The notes under the pieces are model-generated. The model saw only the letters and a list, made by a program, of their open reading frames with translations. It searched no databases and was not told where the DNA came from. Below are positions 27,801 to 42,800 of a stretch of 64,000 nucleotides of DNA, piece after piece; the stretch's first letter is position 1, and each line of letters begins with the position of its first letter. Origin of the DNA: a virus; IMG/VR virus record IMGVR_UViG_3300007609_000014, positions 1-64,000 of that record. One strand, given 5' to 3'. The position numbers were made by a program, and so were the translations under genes.

Positions 27801-30800
27801 GCAGTTACTACAAAATTGGTTCCGCCTACGTTAAATGACGTTCCGTTGAATGTGAGATTAGAATCATCTACAATTGTACCAGCAGTACCTGCTAATACTA
27901 TTCTATTATCAGTTAGATCGCTTATTGTAGCACTTGCAAGTGTTGTTTCACCGGTTACGCCAAGTGTTCCGCCTATTGTGGCACTCCCTGATGTCAATTC
28001 TAGGTCACCTGCTGAGAGTGTTACGTTGCCAGAAGCAGCAATAGTACTAATTGTTAATGCCTTTAACGTGTGATTTATTATTAGAGTGTCGTCTGATGCA
28101 TTAAAGTCGCCTCTAAACACGCCAGCAGCAAATGTTTCGGTACCAATTGTCCACTCGTCGTCTAATTCGTTCCAAATAAATGTTTTGTTTGGATCTGTAC
28201 CTCTTTCTATTTCAATACCTGAGTTTTCAGATGCCGCACCTGTTTCATTGCTGTTTAACAAGATAATGTTGTCTGCTAGCTCTACAGTTTCAGTAAGCAC
28301 AGATGTAACTGCACCGTTTACAGTTAGGTTTCCGCCCACTGTTAGGTCATTGTTTATGTTTGCAGTGTCTACATATAGATTAGCAAATCTATTGGTAGAA
28401 TCACCAAGATCGTATTGTCCGTCAGTATCCACAAATACACTGCTAGACAATTTTGCATTAAGCGAAACTGTGTCTGTGTTTGCACTTCCCAATGTGGTAT
28501 TTCCCTGAACAGTGAAGTCAGTGTTAACGACTGCATCACCTTCCACGGTCATATCACCGTCTAGAGTCATTGCTCCAGTTGTGGAGTTTACTACCAGTTT
28601 AGGATTTTGGTCATCGGCACCTACTACAGTAAAGTTACCAATAACATCAAGTGCGTTACCAATCTCTAAGTTTGTAAATTCTACCGTACCTGTTACTTCC
28701 AATGAAGAAATACGTGCCAATGATCCTACAGGTAAATCTAACAATCCGTTTACACGAACACCGTCAAAGAAACTTTGACCACCGGTTGTTTCGATATTGT
28801 TAGTGTCTAGTGTTCCTGTCCTTGCATCAATATTACCTTCTACTGCACCAACCAATGGTCCCTGGAATTCGTTTGTAGCAACAATTGTAACACCCTTGAT
28901 ATCATCTGGACTGGTTTGTCCGATAGCAGTGCTATTAATAGTGCTGTTTACCATTGTACTACCAGCTTCAGCGGTGATTGTGCCAGCGATGTCACCTGAT
29001 ATACCACCGTTTGCTGTAAGTAATCCAGAGAACGTAGCAGTGTTGAAGTCACTGTTTCCAGTTGAATCAATATCGCCGCGGAATTCGCTGTGAGCCGTGA
29101 TTACAGAACCATAAACGTTGCTATTACCTACTAACGGGTCGGCTGTGCCAATTTGCGTATTGGATATTTGTCCACCGTTTATGGTTACGTTTGTACCCAA
29201 GACAGCATTGTTGTTTACAGTAAGGTTGTTTATGGTTCCTGTTCCGCTGACTGTGGCATCGGTTCCAACAAGAGTAGCCGCAGTGATTGTTCCTCCAGAT
29301 TGAAGATTCTCGTTGCCGATAGTGAACAGCCCAGTTGATTCGTTCCAGATGAAGCTCACCGTTGGCTCAGTTCCTCTGTCTATGACTAGACCAGCTGATC
29401 CTGGAGAAGCAGATCCGCCTACACCGTCTTCTGTTTCTCCTGAATTTAAGGTAATCGAAGTGGTATTAACGTCCACAGTTCCTATTAGTCGAGTATTTCC
29501 CTGTACTTCTAAATCGTTGGCAATAGTAACGTTATCAAATGCCAAGTCTTCGTTAATTGTGATTTCGTCAACTTCAAGAGCACCTACAAGAATAGATGTA
29601 AAGTAACCTTCACGCTGAAGTGTTGGATCTGTGGCTCTAGCCGTGCTTGTTTGGTTTACATTTCCATCAAATCTTACATCAGCCTTTACAATAGTACCTG
29701 TGATCAGAGCAGAACCGTTTTGCCCGATAGCAGTATCATCGATATCGCCGCCGCCAATATCAACATTGTTAGATGTAAAGTTGGTTCCGGTTAAGTTTGT
29801 GATGGTACTTGCGGTTGATCCATTTACACTGATCCTGTCAAACAATGACAAACCTGTACTGTTTATGTCTCCCTGGAATCCATTTAGTGCTCTAATGTTT
29901 GTACCAAATATAGGGTTAGCGCCTCCACTGTCATTACCAATGGTTGTGCTAAGAATGGTTCCGCCTGTCATAGTTGAACCGGAGCCTGCTACTACCTGTC
30001 CAGTATATGTGCCGCCGTTAAAGTTTTGAGCGGCGATAGTGTCTGCTGATATCTCATCAAATGAACTTAATCCTGAAGCAACGTTAATGTTACCGTTAAT
30101 GGTATTTGTCACAGTGATTGATGAGAACTCGCCAGTCGATCTACCACCTGTTCCGATTGGAGTGTTAATAATAGTTCCGCCACTTATGTCAACGTTGGAC
30201 ATTGTGCCGCCACCAATGGTCACACTTGAGCCAAGAGAAGCTGCTCCTGTCACTGAGATTGTGCTGTTAACTTGCAATGCGCCAGATGTGGTTAAGGTAC
30301 CAGTTGTGGTAAGATTGTCAAACTGAGATAATCCTCCGCCGCTAGCATTAACCTGTCCTGTTAACGGGCCCACAACAGAAGTTGCATTAACCAAAGCAGC
30401 ATTCAAAGTGGCGAAAGAACTGGTTCCAGATATCGCCTGAACGTTGCCTTTAAATCCTTGAGCATCAGTAGCAGTAATTTGGGTAGCTGTGATAAGATTG
30501 TTAGTACTGTCAATCATTGTGGTACCACCGGCTTCGCGCACGTCACCTGTCAATACTCCGGTAATACCGTTTTGGGCAAGCAGTGTGGTAAACTCTCCTG
30601 CGTCTCTGCCGCCTACACCTACTGGAGTATTAGTAATTCCAGTGCCACCTGTTACAGTAAGGTTAGAAATAGTTGCGGCATTAAATGTAGCATCTGCCAC
30701 AGTATTTGCACCAATAGTAACTCCGTCCATTGAACCACCATCTATATCCACAGTGGTAGCTGTCAGTCCATTAAATGTTCCTGCGGCTGCTGTAGTGCCG

Positions 30801-33800
30801 CCGATTACCGTGCCATCAATTGCGCCGCCGGATATTGTGACATCTGTGCTGGTTAAGTCCCCTTCCAGTCTTGTACTTGCTTTAATTACAGTGCCGTCTA
30901 TTGTGGTGAACTCTCCGGTATTTGGTGCAGATGTTCCGATAGGGCCGTTTACTGTGCCTGTGTATTCTGCGTTTGAACCATCGCCTGGATCTAAAACAAG
31001 AACTTCCGTGCCAATGCCGCCACCGTAAATATTGCCTACGAAACCGTTGTTGTTTGCAGTTGCATATGCATATCCGCCCAAGTAAAGATCAGTATCTGCA
31101 TTAACATCGCCGCCTACTGTTAAATCTCCAACGGTTATGCCTATGTCGCCTGTTGTAACAGTGATAGACCCTTGATTGAGAGTGAGGCTTCCGTCCTGTA
31201 CGGTTAAATTACCTGTTGTGGTTGTTAGACTGGTAAATCTACCAGAGTTTGCAATGTTTGTTCCAATAGGAGTACTGTCAACTGTGCTGGCGGTTATCGT
31301 TGCGCCGCTAAGTTGCGAGTTAGTTGATACCATTAGTCCGTTAAACTGTGCACCGGCATTTGCTGTAAATTGTCCGCCTACTTCCAGAGTATCCTGGACG
31401 GTAAAGTCGTTAATCTCAATTGCACCTACGTTAAATTGACCTGTAATTGTTACACCGTCAAATGTTGCTACAGTGCCGGTGTCCATATTCAGGTTGCCTT
31501 TGAGGCGTGTTGTTGATTCTACCGTTAATCCATTATTAAGGAATGATGAACCGTCAACATTCAGCGTGCCCGAAGTATCCAATGACGTCACGTATGCAGC
31601 CTGTCTAGATCCGCCCGTGCTGTCATCGTCGCCTAACTGTCCAACAAAGTAATTATTTGCTGTTATAAGTTGTGCTGTTATATCACCTGTGGTTGTTCTA
31701 AAGTCTCCTGACGTAGTAAGAAAACTTCCGCTTAAAGAAGCAAAGTCGCCGGCGGTGGTTGTAATATCAGCAGGTGTGCCTGCATTTTCTGTAACAAATA
31801 CTCCACCAGTAAACTGTGCTGATGTTCCTTCTATGCTTCCTAAGAATGTGTTGGCTGTGATTTCATTGGAAGATAGATTTCCAGTTACTGTGATGTCGCC
31901 ACCTGCAATGATATTTCCATTTGTGGTTTCAATGTCACCGTCCACAGTTTTAATGTCGCCAGCTGTGGTTTCTAGATTACCTAATCCACTTAACACTAAG
32001 CCGTCAGTAATTACATTTGTAAAGGTTGCTTCGCCTGGTACATTTGCTCCAATATCTACGTTATCTAAAGAACCAGTTGCACCTGCAGGATTAACACTGA
32101 ATGAACCTACAATGTCAACCGCGGTGCTTGCTCCAGAAGTAAGTCCGCCTGTGATATCAGCTGTAATGCCGCTGGCTGCTTCCACAGTTGGCACAATCAA
32201 ACCTTTACTGAGGCTCCACTTATCAGTAGCGTTGCCGTATGTAAATGTGGTTACGCCGTCAGTTCCTAAGTCAACTGTGAGTCCTGCACCGTCGGCAGCC
32301 GCTCTATTTGCTACTCCTTTTGCAACAGTGATGTTAACATCCTCAACATCAAGCACTGCGGCGTTAATTGTTGTGGTTGCGCCATTTACAGTGAAGTTTC
32401 CTGCAACTGTTAAATCTCCACCTATTGTTGTGTCAGCGCCAACCTCTAAATCTCTCGAAATAACAGTGTCACCAAACTCACCATCTACAGAAAATACTGT
32501 TTGAACAGTGGTATTTTGTATAGTGAAGTCTGAACTATTATTAATTTGTACGTTTCCGCCAATTGCTGCCGTTCCCGTAACAACAAGATTATCGTTTACT
32601 GTGAGTTGCGATCCAAACGTGCCTGTACCGTCTACTGATAAATTGCCAACAGCATTTAGGTTTTCCGCTATACCAACGCCGCCATCTACAATAAGAGCAC
32701 CGGTTGTGTTAGATGTGCTAGAAGTTGTATCGTTGATGTTTACTGCGCCGCTGGTATCCAGTGTGCCGTTTAGTGTTGTGTTGGCGGCTATCAAAGAACC
32801 GGTAGTTGACACATTACCGTTGGCACCGTCTACGGTGAAAATACCGTCTACACTTATGCCACCGTTTAGGTTTGCGATTGCAGCAAGCGTTAGTGATTGC
32901 AGGTTAATTGCGCCGCCGAACGAGATGTCACCACTGACATTTAAGTCGCCACCAATTCCTACGCCGCCGCCAACAATAAGAGCACCTGAACCCACCGTGG
33001 TACTGGCCGTATTTGAAGCAATCACAGTGTCGCCTGCAACGTCTAATGTTCCTTGAATGTTGGTATTGCCAGTATCACCATTTATTTGGAAAACAATTGC
33101 TGGTGTTCCTGCACCATTGTACATTCTGAGGTTGGCTGCTGAATCTAGGGTAACAGTATCACTTACATCTAAAGTACTTACAAGCGTGGTTGCTCCTACA
33201 ACATCCAGTGTGCTTCCTACATCTAGGGATGTTCCTACACTGAGCTGATCATCAAGGGTGGCAATACCTGTCACATCTAATGTGCCGCTAATGGCCGTAT
33301 TTGCAGCATCCAGTGTGCCTGTTGTAACAATGTCACCTGTTGTATCTGCAACAGTGAATGCACCGTCTACATCAATTCCGCCAGCAAGTGACGCAAGACC
33401 TGTTACTCCTAGTGTACCTGTTACACTTGTACTACCTGCGGCTAACGTACCTGTTGTAACGACATTACCTGTTGTATCTGCTACTGTAAATGCACTGTCA
33501 ACATCAATGCCACCGTCTAAACTTGCTACTCCACTTACGTCTAATGTACCTGTTACGGTGGTATTTCCGGCTCCAAGTGTGCCGCTTGTAACAACATTAC
33601 CTGTAGTATCTGCAACAGTAAATGCATCGTCTACATTTATTCCGCCATCTAAACTTGCAAGTCCTGTTGCAGTTATAGCGGCAACATTGGTTGTTCCGTT
33701 AACAGTAAGTGTTTTGGTATTACCCAGTGTGATATCATACCCTGATATAGAGTTTGTGTTATCATTACCTTGTAAACTAGAGTTGGAAATAGTGCCGCCA

Positions 33801-36800
33801 TCTACTGAATCGCCTGAGATTTGATCGTCACCTATAATAACGGTACCAACAGTTAAGTCTAATGTGCGGGTTGCTCCTAGTGTAAAGTCATAACCTGTAA
33901 TGGTATTAGATGTTCCGTCGCCTGCTAGATTTGCATTTGAAATTGTACCAAGATTGATTTTATCACCAGAAATTTGATCATTTGCAAGAATCAATGATGC
34001 TGTACTTACATTTATCGTACCTGAAAACGTGCTAGTTCCAGCACTTGTAATATCGCCTTCAATATCGCCGGTAAACTGGTGTCCTACTCCTGGATTGATA
34101 TTAATCTGATCAGCGTTTACTGTGGTAATGTCGCCTGTTGTTCCTGTGATAGTAACACCTGTAATATCTCTAGGTGTTGTGCCTCCAATTACCACATCAT
34201 CTAATATGCCACCTTTGATAGTTGCATTTTCAAGTGTGGTTAATCCGTCGACAGTTAAGTTCTGACCAATATCTGCATTGTTGGTAATGGTGATATCAGT
34301 GATGCTCAAGTCGGAGAACGAAATACTTCCTGCAATACTGACGTCATTAAAGTAACTAGTGCCGCCTACACTTGATACATCAACGTTTGCAAACACCGTG
34401 CCGTCGTAAAGATCACCTCTGATAGAACCTACGAAGCCGCTGTCTGCTGTGATCGTGCTTCCTGTGATTTCTCGTGTTGCACTGTTAATGATGGCAGTTG
34501 AATAATCTTCAGCCAACACATTACCTGTCAAATCGCCATCAACACTGCCAGTAACATCGCCAATCACTCCGCCATCTGCTCTAAGCACACCGTAAGATGT
34601 TAGATTGTTAAAGAAGCTGGTTCCGGTACTGTCGCCAGCGTCAATCTGCCCAATAACGTCTCCGGTGAATACTGCATTGTTTCCTGTATGACCGTTTTGC
34701 AGTATTCTTACACCATTTGTGGAATACACATCACCCGTGATATCGCCGATTATGTTACCACGAAGATCACCTTCCACTGTAAGATCATTTGTTACGGTTG
34801 CGGTATCCAGTCTCACCGCGCCAGTGCTTTCTAAATTTACAAACCAAGATTTTCCGCCACGTGTTCGTGCATCAATATTACCGACAATATCGCCAGTAAA
34901 CTCTGCATCGGATCCGTCGGTACCTTGATCTAATATTCTCACACTGTTAGGTGCATACACATCACCAATTAGGTCTGCTGTGACTTCTCTTGCGGAATAA
35001 TCTAGTATAACACTGGAATCATCTCCAATTACATTACCAGTTAAATCGCCTGTGACATTACCAGTTACTTCGCCTGTGATGTCGCCGAAAAATCTTGTTT
35101 CGGCGGTGATTGTTGTGCCTTTGATTTGGTTTGGAGTTGTGAGGCCAATTGTTGCATCGTTAATGGTTCCTGTAATAATTCTAGCATCTGCAAAAGTACT
35201 AATACCTGCTGAGGTAACATCACCTGTAACATCACTGAATGTAGTGCCGGACACTGTTAAGTCTTGTGCAACATTCACAGTTTGTAAATCTGCTACACCT
35301 CCAACATTTTGATCAATGTCTGTGAATAAGCTCTGTCCAGAATTAGCAATTACGTTACCAGTAATATCTCCGTAGAACATATCTGAAGCGGTGATTTCTC
35401 TAGCAAATATGTCTTTTGTGAAATTGTCAATTATCACACTGCTGTCATCCGCTATTACATTGCCACGCAGTGTGGAATCTACCTCTCCTATCACAGTGAC
35501 ATTGGCAAATGTGCTCATTCCAGGACCTGTTATATCACCAGTTACGTCGCCAATCAAACGTCTATCCACGCTGTCAACCAGCACGTCACCGTCTTGTCCT
35601 AAATAGTCTCCTTTAAACGTGGCACTTAACAAGTCAGTGCCGTTTGTGAAGATGGCAGTACCGTCTGCGTTAAGTATGTTTCCAGTCACGTTACCTGATA
35701 CATTGCCAGTAACATTACCTGTGACATTACCAGTGTACTCCGCAGAAACTGTGTTGCTTCCGTTGTCAAGTATAACGGCACCGTCTGAATTTCTTACGTC
35801 TCCTGTGATATCTCCTAGAACATTGCCCGTAACCTGTCCTGTAACATTACCAAGCAACGTTCTAGTATAACTGTCTAGTAATACTCCGCTGTCTTGTCCG
35901 AGAACATCACCTGTGATATTTCCATCTACATCGCCAGTAACATCGCCTACAACATCGCCTGTTACATTGCCATCTAAATCTCCAGTGACGTTGCCGATGA
36001 ACAATGCAGGAATATTTGTGCCATTGCCGCTTTCCAAAACTTTTGTGAGCCCGTCTGATGCTAAAACATCACCGATTAAATTACCAGTAAGTCTACCAGT
36101 TACATTACCCAGTAAGTTATTAACAATAAGATTATTGTTTACTTCCAGATTAAAGAAGGAACTGTCACCTGAGGCATCTACACTTACTGCGTCTATGTCG
36201 CCTATAAACTTGTTTGAAGCTGTAATGACGTGTCCATCGATATCTTTGGTAATGCTGTCAATGATTTTAGTGCTGTCGTCAGCATTCACATCACCTCTCA
36301 GCGTTCCTTCAATTTCTGTTTGCACAGTAACACTGTTAAACACACTTTGCCCAGGTCCGGATATATTACCAGCAACATTGCCAGTTAAGTTACCTGTCAC
36401 GTTACCTGTTACATCGCCTGTAATATCTCCTTGGAAGCCGCCCGAACTGTACACAAATCCTGCGTCAAATCTTTCACCTTCGATCGTCCACTTGTCCAGT
36501 GTTTCGTCCCAGATAAATCTGCGAGCATCTTCGGATCCTCTGTTGATTTCTATGCCAGCATTCTGTGTGGGTGCTGTGAGGTTGTCCAAATCACTATTCA
36601 GTGTTATAATGTTATCTGCTAGCAGTATTTGTTGAGTGTCAACTGTGGTTGTGGTACCAGAAACAGTTAAGTCTCCTGTAACATTCAGTGCACCTCCTAC
36701 AGATACAGTGCCGTCTGTGGTTACAGTGCTGAATTCACCTGTGTTTCTGGTTACACTGTCGCCTACTGCACCAAACACTGTGCCTGTTACTGTTAAATCT

Positions 36801-39800
36801 TGTGCAACGTCTACAGTTTCTAAAGAAGCTGTGCCACCCGCATTTTGAGTAATATCAGTAAAGTTGCTGGTTCCGTTATTTGCAGTGACATTACCTGTAA
36901 ATACCGCATCAGTTCCGTCTGTTCCATTTTCCAATATCACAGTGTTGTTTTCGGAATACACATTACCTGTTAGATTGCCAGTGACACGTTTGGTTTGATA
37001 ATTAACTATCACTGACGAATCGTCGGCAATTACGTTACCAACAATGTCTCCGTCTACGTTACCTGTAACATCGCCTACAAATCGAACATCAGCTGTAATC
37101 GTTGTGCCACGTATGCCTGCGGGATTTGCTAAACCAATAGTAGTCCCAGTAATGGCGCCTGCTCTGGCTGTGATAGTATCAGTGTCAACAGCATTGAACG
37201 TGCTAGTACCGGTGGTAACATTAACGTTGCCAATTATGTCGCCGTCCACTGTGAGATCGTTATTTACTGTTGCTCTGTCAAGTGTAACATCGCCAGTTGT
37301 TTCTAGTTGTTCAAACCAGCTTTTGCCGCCTGTTCCTCTGGCATCTAGATTTCCTTCTATGTCGCCTGTGAATACAGCATCGGTACCATCAGTGCCGGCA
37401 TCTAGTATTCTTGTAAAGTCTGCACTAAACACATCTCCAACGAAGCTACCATTAAACCTCTTTTGTTGATAATCTACAATAATAGAACTGTCGTCTGCTT
37501 TTACGTTACCAAACAAGTCACCATCTACATCACCTTGCAAACTACCTCTTAACAGTCCTTCAAATCTACTGTCTGCTGAAATTATTGTACCACGAATTGT
37601 GTCAGGATTTGTCACGCCAATTTTAGTATCATCAATAAATCCGCCCGAGACATTGATAGTGTCAATGTTTGCAGTTCCTAACACGTTAAGTGTTTGTTGA
37701 ACAGTAACTTCGTCTAAGTCGAACTGCTGGAATGATAAATCTCCAGTTACCGTTAAGTTATTGAATATACTGGTACCCGTACTTGTAATGTCGCCTGTGA
37801 ATTTATTGGTGCCGGCATCAACTAACACTGTGGAATCGTCAGCTATGACATTTCCTCTAATGTCGCCGGATACATTGCCTGTTACATCACCGGTTACATC
37901 GCCAGTGACATCACCAATTACGTTACCTCTGTACTGTGCAGCTACAGTTGCACTTCCTGTATCGAGTACCGGTGTGTTTCCTCCTGGGAAGAATATGTCT
38001 CCAAACAGTGATCCGGTGAGATTACCTTGTACATCGCCGGATACATTGCCTGTAACATCACCAGTAACATCGCCTATTAAATCTCCTCTAAATCTTTGAG
38101 AAGCGGCATCAACCAGTATGGTTGTGCTGTCATCTGCAATCACGTTACCTGTCAAGTCACCAGATACAGAGCCGGTTAAAGTACCGCTTACATCTCCTTC
38201 AATGTCACCAACAAATCTAGAGCGTGCAGTAATAATATTACCTGTGATATTGCCATTAGCAACATTAATACTTCCTGTATCAACTATTACATCGCCGTCT
38301 GTTACTTGTAACTGTGTTGCCTTAATCGTAGCAGGAGTGGTTGTACCGATATTTGTGGCGTTAATATTACCACCTTTTATATCTACTACTTCGAGTGTAG
38401 AAATACCGTCGACATCTAAATTTCTTCCTACCGTTAAATCAACATTTATATCAGCATCGTTAATGTTTAATGCCGCAAATTGCAAGTCACCAGTGACTTC
38501 AATGTCGTTAAATCTGCTTATTCCTGAAGATGTAATATCACCCTGAATATCACCGATAAAGCTGGTATTTGCTCTTACAACACTGCCTGTTATATTTCCG
38601 CTAGTTGCTTCGATTATAGACGAGCTGTCTTGCCCGATAACATCGCCGCGCAATATTCCTGTGATTTCTGTTACAACATCAATGCTGTTGAAACTAGAGA
38701 ACCCGTTAGATGTTACATTACCAGTAAGGTTGCCTGTAACGTTTCCTGTAAATGCTGCAGGAACTGCATTTGATCCGTTGTTTAAAATCCTAGTGCCGTC
38801 TGCATTAAAAACGTTGCCGGTTAAATCCCCTACTAGTCCAATGTCAGCAGTAAATGTATTTGCACGTACTTCTCTGTTGCCAAAGTTCCAGTAACCGTCG
38901 TCGTCACCAGAATTTTCAGTCCACTTGAGACTGACATCAGTTAATGTACCACGGTCTATTTCAATACCAGATGTAGTTTGGCTAACACCAGCACCAGTTT
39001 CACCTTTGTTTAAGGTAATAGTATTATCATTTATTTCTAAGTCGGTAGTCTGTACTGCTGTAAGTCCGCCGGTAACTGTGAGATCGCCAACAACAGTTAA
39101 ATCTCTATTCACTGTTACATTGTTGAATGTTGAACCACCCGACGTTGCGGTTACATTGCCATTGACATCTGCATTTACTGTTGCTGAATTTGCATCAACA
39201 ATTACCGTGCTGTTTCTTCCAATTACATTACCTTCTATGTCTCCAGTAACATGAGCAACCAAGAATGCATCTGACCCGTCCGTACCAGAATCTAATATCC
39301 TAAAGGCTCCATTTGCGGAATACACATCGCCAATTAACTCGCCTGTGACATTACCAGTGACATTACCTGTGTATTGTGCAGGAATGCCGGCGCCTCCTGA
39401 GTCTAGGATTTTCTGAGATGCGCTATTAAATATATCGCCTGTTAAGTCACCAGTAACATCTGCTGTAATCTGTCCACTAGCACTGCCTAAATCAATACTT
39501 CCTCGAACGTCAATGTTATTAAACACAGATGTGCCTGTTGTAATATTAACATTACCTTCAATATCGCCTACAAACTTAGCTGCCGCAGAAATTGTGTTAC
39601 CTTGAATGTTTTCTGTAAGTGCGTCTAGCATCACAGTGCTGTCACTGGCAATAACACTGCCTCTTAAATTACCAACAATTTCGGTTGCAACACTGACCGT
39701 GTCAAACGTAGATATGCCAGTACTTGTAATGTCTCCTGCTACGTCGCCTATCACATTACCTGTGAGGATAGCAGGACTAAATCCGTTTCCAGTTTCTAAT

Positions 39801-42800
39801 ATTTTTGTTGTGCCATCAATTGCAAATACATCACCAGTTAAGTTACCTGTAACGTTTGCTGTGATCTCGCCTGTTGCTCCTGATAAATCAATTGCTCCCC
39901 TAACAACAAGATCGTTAAAGAAACTTGTGCCTTCGTCGATATCGACATTGCCTTCTAAGGGTCCAATGAATTTTGTTGCTGCGGTAATTGTTGCGCCTTG
40001 AATGTTTTCCGTAATCGCATCAATCATTACAGTGCTATCACTAGCAACTACACTACCTCGTATGTCGCCGAGAATCTGCTCTCTAACTTGAATGCTGTCA
40101 AATACAGAAAGTCCAGGGCCATCAATGTTACCTTGTAAGTCAAACACAGCATTTCTTACTGTGGCGCCTAAAAGGTTTAGTTCTCCGCTAAACGAACTAT
40201 TGCCCGATGATTGAATATTAGCAGTAGCTTCGCCAGTAAATGATCCTTGTAGATTACCGTAAATAGTCTTGGTTAAATTGTCAATAATTAAACTGGAATC
40301 TTCTGCAATTACATTGCCGCGAACATCGCCTACCATTACACCGCCGAGATCAATATCTACAAAACTGGATGTGCCTCTAGATATAATGTCGCCTTCGAAA
40401 CGAGTAGATGCAGTAATTAGTGTTCCGTCTACTGTGGTAAATTTAGCTTCTCTAGGGGTAGTAATACCTATTGAAGCATTTTCAATTATACCTGCGCCTA
40501 TGTTTACTTGTGACAGGCTTGATGTACCAGTTACATCTAGATCGTTTAGAACTTCAATATCTGCAGTGTTAATTTTGGCAATATCTAGTTCTGGAAAATC
40601 TAAGGTTCCTGTAACTTCAACATTATGGAAATACGAAGTACCGTTTTCACTAGCAGTGGTTCTTGCGTCTACATTTCCTATTACGGTACCTGTGATATTA
40701 CCTACTACATCACCTACTAAGTCTCCAAACAGATTACCAGTGAATCCGTCTATGATTTTTGAACTGTCTAGGGCAAATACATCTCCGTATAATTCGCCTT
40801 CTGCTCTACCTCTAAATAATCCTTCTACTTCACCTTCTACATTACCTATCAGTCTAGCAGGAATTGTTGTTCCGTTGCCTGACTCAAATACTTTAGTTGC
40901 TTGATCCTGTGCATAAATGTCACCAATCAAATTACCAATGACATCACCTGCTACGTTACCTGACAACGAACCTACCGTAAATGTACCTGCAACGTTAACA
41001 TCATTAAAGTTAGAAATGCCTGTGTCAATGTCAACATTGCCCTGTAGTGTTCCAATAAATCTACCAGTATCCGCATCAACAATAAGGCTTGAACTTGCAT
41101 CATACACACTTCCATACAACTCACCCTGCACAGTTCCGTCCATGGTTCCTGTGAGACTGCCTTGCAGATTACCAAAGAATGCGTCGTTGGCTGTAATTGT
41201 TGTACCAGTTATTGCTCGTGCGCCTGCGGCATCTTGACCTATACTGGTATTGTTTATTGTGCCGCCATTAATATCAACACTCGATAAAGTAGACAACCCA
41301 TTTACATCAATGTTGTTATTGACCAATATTGAATTAATATTGAGAGTGGTAAATGTTAAATCGCCTGTGAATGTAGCCGCGCCGTCCACTATAAGGTTTG
41401 TGATATTTGCTGCATCAATGTTAGCCGCTGCAATCTCAGCGGTGGCAAGTGTGCTTACTCCAGAACTGGTAATGTTACCTGTTACATCACCTGTGAGTGT
41501 GCCTGTAACATTACCAGTTACATTACCAGTAACATCACCTACTAGATTTGCATTTACTACTTCGTTAAATGCATCAACAATAACAGTGCTGTTATCTCTC
41601 GATATTACGTTTCCTTCCAGGCTGCCTTCTACGTTTGCATACAATGCTCCTGTTACTGTGAGATTGCCAAAGGAAGCATTTGCAGAAGGGGCACTAAAAT
41701 TATTGTTTACAATTACATCGTCAGCAACAACGTCTACAGGATTAGATCCCGAACCTAATGTTACACCTTGTATAATACCACCGGTAATATTTGCATTTTG
41801 GAATTCAGTATCACCGCTTACTAGCAATCCGCCGCCGACGGTTAAATCGCCGCCAAAGTCTACATCCGACTGAACAGACAGCGTGCTAAAGTTTAAATCG
41901 CCTTGAACAATAATATTGTCAAACCTTGAAGTACTACCCGCCGCTGCTTGGAATTCACCAATAAATAACGGAGCTTCTATTTGTCCGATTGCTGTGATTG
42001 TGCCTGCTGTTAATTCACCTGATGCATTTATCACAGCACCGTCGATAGTACCGCCGTTAATGTCTACATTTGCAAACGTGCTGGTTCCTGTGCTAGTGAC
42101 ATTACCTTGGAGATTACCTAAAATTGTGGTTGCAACATTCAAATCGCCGGTTATGTTAACATTGTTAAATGTGCTATTGCCGCCGGTAGCTTCTACATTA
42201 CCTATTAGATCTGCTGTTACTTCTCTAGTGTCTACATTTACAATAATGCTAGAGTCATCTGCTTGAATGTTACCATTTACGTCGCCTGTGTGGAATCCTG
42301 TGCTGTTACCTACAAGATCACCATTGAAAATAGTAGTAGCTCCAGACGTGTCCACAACTCTTGTGCTATCTGATCCTAACACATTTCCAAATAAATCACC
42401 GTAAATAAGTCCACTTACACTAATGTCCTGCTCAAAAATTTCATTGACATCTGTGCGTGCTATCTGTAAAATATCAACACCGTCTAGTGTGTCTGCATCA
42501 ACATTAAGAGCATCTAGATAAGGTTTTGTTACTCTATTGTCAATAAACCCTTCTACGTCGCCTTCTGTTAAAGTAAATGCCGTGAATGTACCAGTGTCTG
42601 GATCATATTGTAAATCGCCTGAAGCTGCCAGTGATTGTCTTACACGAGTCCTTGAAAAATATGCACTTTCTTGTCCTGAAAATTCGTCGCCCGGAGTAGG
42701 GTCTAAATCTGTTCCGGTATCTTCGGGCACTTCTGTGGTTGTAATAGTATCTAATCTTTCATCTAGTATAGAAAGACTGGCGCCAACATTGCCGCCGCCT

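Noticed and set aside
26526-28073. Long plus-strand ORF (515 aa) opposite the 6200-aa gene, and similar ones around 18579-25616 and 28086-43319
   Set aside because: Their Pro/Ser/Val/Thr-rich sequence is the reverse reading of the Thr-Gly-Asn-Val-type repeats. They recur wherever the minus-strand repeats do, have no Shine-Dalgarno or promoter, and match no domain.
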